Shown here piece by piece: positions 58,152 to 64,000 of a stretch of DNA of 64,000 bases. The stretch comes from Actinomycetaceae bacterium zg-1166 (lineage in GTDB: Bacteria > Actinomycetota > Actinomycetes > Actinomycetales > Actinomycetaceae): positions 1,860,001 to 1,924,000 of the forward strand of contig CP064953.1 of the NCBI GenBank assembly GCA_015679245.1, written 5' to 3'. The first letter of the stretch is position 1. Every line of letters begins with the position of its first letter. A model generated the notes under the pieces. The model had not been told where the DNA came from. It did no database searches and was given only the letters and a program-made list of their open reading frames with translations. The position numbers and the translations under genes are program-made.

Positions 58152-59087
58152 TCACTTCGCTCGATCAGCCAGCTCTTTGGCGGCTGCAAGATATGCAATT
58201 GCTCCCGTAGATCGAGGGGCAAATGAAATTACTGTCTCTCCGAAGGAGGGGGACTCAGCGATCCTTACCGATCGTGGAATTTCTGTATTGAGAGTTTGGG
58301 TCGGAAAGAACTCACGCACATTTGCTGCAACTTCTGCAGAAAGGTTCGTATTTTTTGAGGACATTGTCAGGACAATTGTTGAGACTTCAAGCGTGGGGTT
58401 TGCTGACTGTTTAACACCCTCAATTGTCCGAAGGAGTTGAGTGAGGCCTTCGAGGGCATAGTACTCACATTGAACAGGGATGAGAACTTCACGTGCAGCA
58501 ATAAGTGCATTGATAGGAAGGAGTGACATCGAAGGCGGACAGTCGATAATGACATAGTCTATGTGGCGACCATATTCCTCAAGCTCTATCAGCGTATGCT
58601 CAAGCGCTTGTTTGAGACGGTAGCGGCGATCAGCTTCGTCACCTAGTTCTATGTCAATCATTGCAAGATTAATGCTGGCAGGCGCAACGTAGAGCTTTTC
58701 GTATTGTGAGTTTTGATGAAGGATGGAAGTGAGAGAGTTTCGCCCTACGAGGACATCGTATATCGAGGCAAGATTGTCTGTTCGCTCAACACCAAGTGCC
58801 GTGGTGGCATTTCCTTGAGGGTCGGCATCAATAACAAGTACTCTCAATCCGCCTTGCGCTAAAGCTGCTGCGAGATTAACGGCTGTGGTTGTCTTTCCCA
58901 CTCCACCCTTTTGGTTAGCAACAGCGAGGATACGTGTCTGTGAAGGCACACGGAAAGGATCTGTGCCTACAGATTGAAGGCGTTGCATATCGCGCGCAAG
59001 ACCCGCAGCAAGCGGCGTATCTTCTGCAGCAAAACGCGCCCAGTTCTCGCCCGTAAGGGGTGCGCGTAGGGGATCTAGCTCTGTCAT
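58152..59087 (-). CDS. parA: Chromosome partitioning ATPase ParA (Soj)
   Basis: 311 residues, deviant Walker A ATPase: VANQKGGVGKTTTAVNLAAA, VIDADPQGNATTAL and YVIIDCPPSMSLLPINAL. About 50 N-terminal residues precede the ATPase core. It moves ParB-parS complexes during segregation. Its stop lies eight bases before the parB start, and several parS sites lie upstream. Confidence 0.97.
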   Translation of the reverse strand: MTELDPLRAPLTGENWARFAAEDTPLAAGLARDMQRLQSVGTDPFRVPSQTRILAVANQKGGVGKTTTAVNLAAALAQGGLRVLVIDADPQGNATTALGVERTDNLASIYDVLVGRNSLTSILHQNSQYEKLYVAPASINLAMIDIELGDEADRRYRLKQALEHTLIELEEYGRHIDYVIIDCPPSMSLLPINALIAAREVLIPVQCEYYALEGLTQLLRTIEGVKQSANPTLEVSTIVLTMSSKNTNLSAEVAANVREFFPTQTLNTEIPRSVRIAESPSFGETVISFAPRSTGAIAYLAAAKELADRAK

Positions 59088-59215
59088 CCTCAGCCTTTCA
59101 TCTCCAAGATCTAAGTCTACCGGCTCTCTTTATTCCTGTGGCACCCTGTGAATAACTCAGCACTGTGATTCGTTTTGACACGATGTATTTCGCAAACTAT
59201 CTCACCTGCCGACAT

Positions 59216-59231
59216 TGTTTCACGTGAAACA
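59216..59231. promoter_or_regulatory. parS site
   Basis: TGTTTCACGTGAAACA, perfect match, about 130 bp upstream of parA. Confidence 0.95.
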
Positions 59232-59349
59232 TCTATGACTTTGATTCGTTTTCATGTCGCTAGATACCTCTCACTGTTTTCAATCTAGAGATGCCTTCGA
59301 ACTCAGACCTTCTCTTTCATTTTCCCATCTTCAGAAAGCTGACACGACA

Positions 59350-59365
59350 TGTTTCACGTGAAACA
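59350..59365. promoter_or_regulatory. parS site
   Basis: TGTTTCACGTGAAACA, perfect match, 28 bp left of the heptanucleotide array. Confidence 0.95.
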
Positions 59366-59393
59366 TGCGTACACCCATATAACATCACACAGG

Positions 59394-59730
59394 CCAAGAG
59401 CCAAGAGCCAAGAGCCAAGAGCCAAGAGCCAAGAGCCAAGAGCCAAGAGCCAAGAGCCAAGAGCCAAGAGCCAAGAGCCAAGAGCCAAGAGCCAAGAGCC
59501 AAGAGCCAAGAGCCAAGAGCCAAGAGCCAAGAGCCAAGAGCCAAGAGCCAAGAGCCAAGAGCCAAGAGCCAAGAGCCAAGAGCCAAGAGCCAAGAGCCAA
59601 GAGCCAAGAGCCAAGAGCCAAGAGCCAAGAGCCAAGAGCCAAGAGCCAAGAGCCAAGAGCCAAGAGCCAAGAGCCAAGAGCCAAGAGCCAAGAGCCAAGA
59701 GCCAAGAGCCAAGAGCCAAGAGCCAAGAGC
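59394..59730. repeat. Perfect heptanucleotide tandem array (CCAAGAG)x48
   Basis: 48 head-to-tail copies of CCAAGAG plus one extra C, without any substitution as far as the sequence shows. Because 7 is not a multiple of 3 and the unit has no stop in any frame, all six frames stay open; the plus strand reads repeats of AKSQEPR and the minus strand repeats of LLALGSW. The array lies between two parS sites and is not inside a recognisable gene. Copy number may be affected by assembly. Confidence 0.97.
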
Positions 59731-59838
59731 ACGTTACATGACAACGCCACATAGCACACAACTTTATGAACTGTGGTGAATGTCTCAAATTACAAGCCCC
59801 TGTACCACCTTCACTCCAGATGTGTTGTCACACTGCTC

Positions 59839-59854
59839 CGTTTCACGTGAAACA
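59839..59854. promoter_or_regulatory. parS site (one mismatch)
   Basis: CGTTTCACGTGAAACA, differs from the consensus only at the first base. Confidence 0.9.
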
Positions 59855-60187
59855 TACGAAGTGTTCCTTCGACAGTTTTCGATCTAGGAACGAGAATCAG
59901 AACTAGAACGTGTTGAACCGTATCCGCCACAAGACTTACAACTTTGAACCTGTCAGGGATTTCCAAGGAAACCAACAGATAAATGTGTGTATGCCAAATA
60001 TTTCAGATACCGACTGTTTCAGATACATATGCATATCTATACGCATATCTGTGTACCACGATCCAAGTATCTTCAAAAAATTAAGTGCATACTTAAGTAC
60101 ATACACATATAGGTTGCACACATCTACATTGGAATTAAAACACACAAAAGAAAAGTGTCCCACTCATCAGATAGAGCCTAACTTTTC

Positions 60188-60203
60188 CGTTTCACGTGAA
60201 ACA
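60188..60203. promoter_or_regulatory. parS site (one mismatch)
   Basis: CGTTTCACGTGAAACA, the same variant as at 59839, about 85 bp after the rsmG stop. Confidence 0.9.
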
Positions 60204-60286
60204 GAAAACCTCATAAAAGACTCGAATACGTGTGCTCATGGCACGAAGTAAAGCAACGAGTTCACAGGTCATACATTCCAGTGAAG

Positions 60287-60943
60287 CTAACGGTTTGTTT
60301 GACCTTTCTTACGAACCTCAAGTATGCGCGTCTCTTCATGTGTACCCCACGGAGTTACCACATGAACGTCAGCCCATTTCGCGCGAAACTTCTGAAGTTG
60401 CGGCACAGCCTCATCAATTTCCTCATCAACACGTGATCCTTTAAGTGCCACAAGAGATCCGCCAGGTTTAAGGAGGGGCATCGTCCAGGGGAGAAGTTTC
60501 TTGAGTACAGCCACTGCTCGCGCAGTTACTATATCACAAGAGTAATCGTTAAAAAACTGTTCTGAACGTCCTCGTCGAACTAAAACATTATCAAGATCTA
60601 TCGCTCTTTTAACATCATTTAGCCAGTCACAACGTCGTTCCATTGAATCAATAAGAACTACCTTCACGTCTGGTCGTATGATGGCGAGAACTACACCTGG
60701 GAAACCTGCTCCTGAACCGACATCAATCACCGAAGCTTTATCGGGAACGAACTCCGAAATCGCCGTTGAATTGAGAAGATGGCGCGTCCAGAGTCTGCTT
60801 AACTCTCGGGGGCCAATAAGGCCACGAAGTTCACCTTCTTGCACAAGGAGAGTAGCGAAGGCTTCAAGTTTCCCCCATATGTCCTCCCCGAAGTGGGAGG
60901 CACCTCCCGAAGGTGTGGGTTCCACTGCATTCTCTGCGTCCAT
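60287..60943 (-). CDS. rsmG: 16S rRNA (guanine-527-N7)-methyltransferase
   Basis: 218 residues. RsmG pattern: LSRLWTRHLLNSTAISEFVP, the SAM-binding DVGSGAGFPGVVLAII, VLIDSMERRCDWLNDV, and DIVTARAVAVLKKLLPW. Methylates G527 of 16S rRNA. ATG 60943 is preceded by GGAGAAATA. A near-parS palindrome, TTTCGCGCGAAA, lies inside the gene at 60377-60388. Confidence 0.95.
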   Translation of the reverse strand: MDAENAVEPTPSGGASHFGEDIWGKLEAFATLLVQEGELRGLIGPRELSRLWTRHLLNSTAISEFVPDKASVIDVGSGAGFPGVVLAIIRPDVKVVLIDSMERRCDWLNDVKRAIDLDNVLVRRGRSEQFFNDYSCDIVTARAVAVLKKLLPWTMPLLKPGGSLVALKGSRVDEEIDEAVPQLQKFRAKWADVHVVTPWGTHEETRILEVRKKGQTNR

Positions 60944-61309
60944 TATTTCTCCTTGCCTTGGTAAGTGACATCACGGTCACCTGGCGTGATCCAAGACAGG
61001 TTATCACGCACCACCTCAGACCTTCCGAAAACAGGTGAGGTTAGCAGTAGGGAAGAGGAGTAAAAGCCAAAATATAGGAAGCTAGAGGAGGAAAGAGAAA
61101 TACACAAAGAGAGTAGTAACAAACGAAACTACACATCAAGCAGTGAGAAACCGTAACACTATCAAACCGCGAGGGGCAGTAGCCACTTTCGCAACTACTG
61201 CCCCTCGTCGCACGTTATTCACTTATGTTATTCAGTCGCGAAAATCCAAACCACCAGATCATCACGATTATTCTGCTGATTCTCTGTGGCAAAACTAGAT
61301 CGATTAGGC
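60944..61309. other. Intergenic region rsmG / jag
   Basis: 366 bp without a gene. It carries the strong terminator of the upstream operon (61170-61207), so rsmG probably has its own promoter in 60950-61160, which I could not define. Confidence 0.6.
61170..61207 (-). terminator. Terminator of the rnpA-yidD-yidC-jag operon
   Basis: CGAGGGGCAGTAG (61170-61182) and CTACTGCCCCTCG (61195-61207) form a perfect 13-bp stem with a 12-nt loop about 100 bp after the jag stop; a short CGGTTTGAT follows on the minus strand. Confidence 0.75.
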
Positions 61310-61936
61310 TCATTCAGCCGATTCGGTAGATTCTGCCGAATCGGCACTCTCTGTAGACTCAGCATTCTCTTCACTCTCCGCAGAGTCAACTGAGTCGAGT
61401 GGCACACTTCCTTCGCCCTCTTCGCCATTTTCCTCGTCGCAAGGCTTAATCACGACGTGTCGATCCTGCCCCACGCCTTCCGAATCCGAGACGAGCCCCG
61501 AAGCGGCCACGACATCGTGAACCACTTTACGCTCGAAAGGATTCATTGGTTCGAGTTCAACTTCATCGCCAGTCTCCAGCACTGTGGCAACAGCCTCGCG
61601 CGCGATCTCAGCAATTTCCTCTCGATGTTCTGCCCTAAATCCTGCAATATCGAGCATGAGGCGGCTTCGTTCGCCAGTCTGAGTCTGCACAGCTAGTCGT
61701 GTGAGTTCCTGCAAGGCGTCAAGTGCCTCGCCTTCACGCCCAATTAGGCGCTTGAGGCGACGATCTACACCCTCATCGGAGACGATGGCAAGGGAAGCAC
61801 GATCAGCTTCCACCGAAATCTCAATATCTCCATCGAGGTCGGCAATGTCGAGAAGCTCTTCAAGGTAGTCTGCGGCGATATCGCCTTCTTCGTCGAGCTT
61901 CTTCACAAGATCTGCTTTGTCGATTGGTTCACTCAT
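61310..61936 (-). CDS. jag: Jag/KhpB-type RNA-binding protein (KH-R3H)
   Basis: 208 residues. KH domain with RLIGREGEALDALQELTRLA and an R3H domain with EPMNPFERKVVHDVVAAS and DRHVVIKP. Binds RNA and, in Gram-positives, affects cell division and elongation. The C-terminal 40 residues are acidic, with repeats of Ser-Ala-Glu (SAESEENAESTES). ATG 61936 (MSEPIDK) follows AAGGTG. Conserved neighbour of yidC. Confidence 0.93.
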   Translation of the reverse strand: MSEPIDKADLVKKLDEEGDIAADYLEELLDIADLDGDIEISVEADRASLAIVSDEGVDRRLKRLIGREGEALDALQELTRLAVQTQTGERSRLMLDIAGFRAEHREEIAEIAREAVATVLETGDEVELEPMNPFERKVVHDVVAASGLVSDSEGVGQDRHVVIKPCDEENGEEGEGSVPLDSVDSAESEENAESTESADSAESTESAE

Positions 61937-62213
61937 CGTGAGCACCTTCTTCGTCGTGGCCGAGAGGCCGGATTTCGTGGACATCTATTGTATGAGCAAT
62001 ACAGCAAACTGTGGGTAATACGTCGCTTGTGTGTGAGAGATGGGAGTCGTGCGCTCAGTTCAACTCCGGATCGCAAACGTCGCTACCTTTACCGTTTGAA
62101 CGAGGCCTTCTATAAGTAAATCAAGGTTCACCTTCGGTAGCGCTCTACCACCAACTGTGAATTCACAACCTCGCCTTTCAGAATGCCCTATGCCAGTGGC
62201 GCATCTTTCCCTG

Positions 62214-63425
62214 TCAGAAGTTGCGAGGTTTCGCATTCTTCTGGGCTTTCTTCTGGCGCTTTTGAGCCTTATCACGCGAACGAGCACGCTCAGCCTGGCG
62301 GCGCTCATAACGCTTACGGGCACGTTCCGCATCGGTTAAACCATCCTTGCCGCGAACTTCCTCGGTGCCCTCCTCGCCATACTCACGTGTACCACCAGCA
62401 GCAGGATCTAAGAAGGAATTAGCACGTGAGGTAGTAGTGGAAGGAGTAATCCCTTTCGCTGCTACCTTCTTTGAACGCGCCTTGCCAAGAGGCTGCTGAC
62501 GCTGACCACCGCGAGACTCTCGCTCCTCAAGTTCGGCAATCTCCTCCTCGGAAAGCCCTTCACGCTGACGCTTCTTGCGCAGGCGTTCCTCGCGGTCGCG
62601 GTAAGCCTTGGATCCGGGAGTTGGGTTCGTACGAATGAACCAGGTCTGCTGGCCAATATTCCAGATATTGCCTGCTGTCCAGTAGAGGAGCACACCTACC
62701 TGGAATGCCATACCGGAGAAAATGTAGATCACCGGCATACCGTAAAGCATAAATTTCTGTGTGCGGAAAATCGGGTTGCTCGGATCCATCGCTGATTCCG
62801 GCATATTCTTCATCGTGATTTGCTTCTGGGTGTAGTACATCGAGAAGCACATAAATACGACGAGGATACCCGCCACTACTTTCACCATTGTGGGGTTAGA
62901 AGCCGCACCAGGAACAGTGAAAGAAGAGGAAAGTGGAACGCCAAAGAAGGTGGATTCCTGGAAGTGTTCGGCCACTTCTTGAGTGATTGGCCCTAGCTGG
63001 TTGCCGTGCCCCCACGTGCCTTGCGCAATTTTGGGGAAGGCGTAGAAGAGGCGGAAGAGTGAGAAGAGAACCGGCATCTGTACAAGCATCGGCATACACG
63101 AGGCGAATGGCGATGTTCCATGCTTGCGGTAGAGGGCACTAAGCTCCTCCTGTTGGCGCTGTTGGGAGATCCGATCTCTCTTCCCCTTGTACTTCTTCTG
63201 GAGCTTCTGGATCTCCGGCTGAAGAAGCTGAGTTTGGCGCTGTGCCTTGATCTGACGGTTGAAGAGAGGAAGCACGAGGATGCGTACGAGCACGGTGAGT
63301 CCGAGAATCGCAATGACCCAGGCAGGGCCAGCTCCTGCTTCCATGCCGAGGAGAGTCAGGCCCTTGTGAATGCCGTACATGGCCCAGGCAACGAGCCACA
63401 TAATCGGAAAGAGAATGGTATCCAC
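62214..63425 (-). CDS. yidC: Membrane protein insertase YidC
   Basis: About 403 residues, five or six membrane segments of the OxaA/YidC core: AILGLTVLVRILVLPLFNRQ (with the hydrophilic-groove Arg), SPFASCMPMLVQMPVLFSLF, and the C-terminal YWTAGNIWNIGQQTWFI. No large extracytoplasmic domain, as in Gram-positives. A long charged cytoplasmic tail follows, ending RSRDKAQKRQKKAQKNAK. The start is taken as GTG 63425 (VDTILFP), which aligns with the common MDxxxxP start of actinobacterial YidC; GTG 63497 would add 24 polar residues. Both have weak ribosome sites. Confidence 0.93.
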   Translation of the reverse strand: MDTILFPIMWLVAWAMYGIHKGLTLLGMEAGAGPAWVIAILGLTVLVRILVLPLFNRQIKAQRQTQLLQPEIQKLQKKYKGKRDRISQQRQQEELSALYRKHGTSPFASCMPMLVQMPVLFSLFRLFYAFPKIAQGTWGHGNQLGPITQEVAEHFQESTFFGVPLSSSFTVPGAASNPTMVKVVAGILVVFMCFSMYYTQKQITMKNMPESAMDPSNPIFRTQKFMLYGMPVIYIFSGMAFQVGVLLYWTAGNIWNIGQQTWFIRTNPTPGSKAYRDREERLRKKRQREGLSEEEIAELEERESRGGQRQQPLGKARSKKVAAKGITPSTTTSRANSFLDPAAGGTREYGEEGTEEVRGKDGLTDAERARKRYERRQAERARSRDKAQKRQKKAQKNAKPRNF

Positions 63426-63530
63426 TCGTCTACTTTCGGTTGCCGCGGGCTGGTTGCCCGCACGTCTATTCGTGAACCTAAGAAAGGCTCCTATCACGCC
63501 AAAGCCATTCCACGCAGTGACCGCAGCGGC

Positions 63531-63833
63531 CTATGGAGAGTTCGTGGCGTCTTCTTGTTCGTAGAGTTCAAGAAGTTCGTCGTGGTCAAGAGGGCGCGTA
63601 GGCCATGCACCTGTGGCAGGTACACGATCCACTCCACCCCGACTCCAGGGGTTGCACCGAAGGAGCCGCCACACGCTAAGAATTGTACCTTTGAGAGCCC
63701 CATGAATTCGAAGTGACTCCACTGCGTACTGCGAACATGTGGGCCAGTAGCGGCATCGACGCGCCTGTCCTGGTGATATTGTGCGCTGATACCAGCGGAT
63801 CGGGAGGATAAAGAGGGAGGCCACTCGCGACAT
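63531..63833 (-). CDS. yidD: Membrane protein insertion efficiency factor YidD
   Basis: 100 residues with the family core LPIRWYQRTISPGQ, RCRYWPTCSQYAVESLRIHG and RLLRCNPWSRGGVDRVP. Small membrane-associated protein assisting YidC. ATG 63833 has AAGGGAG six bases upstream, 11 bp after the rnpA stop. Confidence 0.96.
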   Translation of the reverse strand: MSRVASLFILPIRWYQRTISPGQARRCRYWPTCSQYAVESLRIHGALKGTILSVWRLLRCNPWSRGGVDRVPATGAWPTRPLDHDELLELYEQEDATNSP

Positions 63834-63844
63834 TGCCTGCTCCC

Positions 63845-64000
63845 TTAGCCCCGCACACTTGTCTCGGCGCGTCGAACGAATTTCTTCTGCGCCTTAGCAA
63901 GAGCAGTATCGAGATCAGCACCGAGTTCAGCCGAAGATGCCTGAGCAGCAGGGGGAAGTGCACGCACCACAATCGCCATTCCGGTTTCAATACCTGTGAT
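63845..64000 (-). CDS. rnpA: Ribonuclease P protein component, C-terminal part
   Basis: Partial; the 5' end lies beyond the right window edge. The visible 51 residues include MAIVVRALPPAAQASSAELG and LDTALAKAQKKF, the C-terminal helix region of RnpA. Position before yidD confirms the assignment. dnaA and rpmH are expected further right. Confidence 0.88.
   Translation of the reverse strand: MTGIETGMAIVVRALPPAAQASSAELGADLDTALAKAQKKFVRRAETSVRG

Larger units (their letters stand above)
59088..60286. other. Centromere-like parS region between parA and rsmG
   Basis: 1.2 kb with no credible gene. It contains four parS sites (59216, 59350, 59839, 60188) and a perfect 7-bp tandem array (59394-59730). 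The stretch 59940-60180 is AT-rich. Confidence 0.8.

Noticed and set aside
59394-59730. CRISPR array
   Set aside because: The unit is 7 bp with no spacers and there are no cas genes in the window.
59291-59788. Overlapping plus- and minus-strand open frames made of AKSQEPR or LLALGSW repeats
   Set aside because: They arise only because the 7-bp unit has no stop in any frame. No ribosome site, promoter or domain supports them.

Overview
This 64 kb window is chromosomal DNA of an actinobacterium of moderate G+C content. The gene order at the right end (rnpA-yidD-yidC-jag-rsmG-parA-parB on the minus strand) and the block pcnA / nudix-DUF6049-pseudokinase-trxB match the conserved neighbourhood of the actinobacterial replication origin. 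The FurA-type regulator, a single-chain serine dehydratase and a 23S rRNA with the actinobacterial insertion agree. I infer the order Actinomycetales, probably a member of Actinomycetaceae; genus cannot be settled by eye. oriC/dnaA should lie just beyond the right edge (inference), because rnpA runs off that end.

Layout. (1) 1-3.3 kb: end of a HAD phosphatase, then a two-gene queuosine salvage operon (yhhQ-type transporter plus tgt). (2) 3.3-15.5 kb: a sugar-acid utilisation island. Seven minus-strand genes (gluconokinase, KduD/IdnO-like SDR, 2-hydroxyacid dehydrogenase, TRAP transporter dctP-dctQ-dctM, KduI/IolB-like isomerase) face a GntR regulator, a GntP permease and an L-idonate dehydrogenase on the plus strand. 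Together they could import hexonates/hexuronates and feed them to 6-phosphogluconate. (3) 15.5-18.1 kb: luxS overlapping a gene that fuses MTA/SAH nucleosidase to two DNA-binding-like HNH-associated repeats, the most unusual protein in the window. (4) 18.6-30.9 kb: oligopeptidase B, RNase HI, a zinc-type macrodomain ADP-ribose hydrolase coupled to a membrane DsbA-like protein, an asymmetric heterodimeric ABC exporter, tRNA-Leu, serine dehydratase and FurA. (5) 30.9-36.2 kb: one rrn operon (16S-23S-5S, minus). (6) 36.5-45.2 kb: rplI-rpsR-ssb-rpsF, a class A PBP, an AI-2E family membrane protein, an MFS carrier and pcnA. (7) 45.3-55.9 kb: nudix, DUF6049, a pseudokinase without its usual MurJ domain, trxB, a one-cysteine thioredoxin-like protein, an aminotransferase and a Ddl-like ligase. 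(8) 55.9-64 kb: decayed mobile DNA, parB, parA, a cluster of five parS sites that brackets a perfect (CCAAGAG)x48 array, then rsmG, jag, yidC, yidD and partial rnpA.

The items most worth a second look are the nucleosidase/DNA-binding fusion with an inverted repeat ahead of its operon, the 7-bp array inside the parS region, the pseudokinase that has lost MurJ, the single-cysteine thioredoxin next to trxB, and the altered substrate pocket of TGT.
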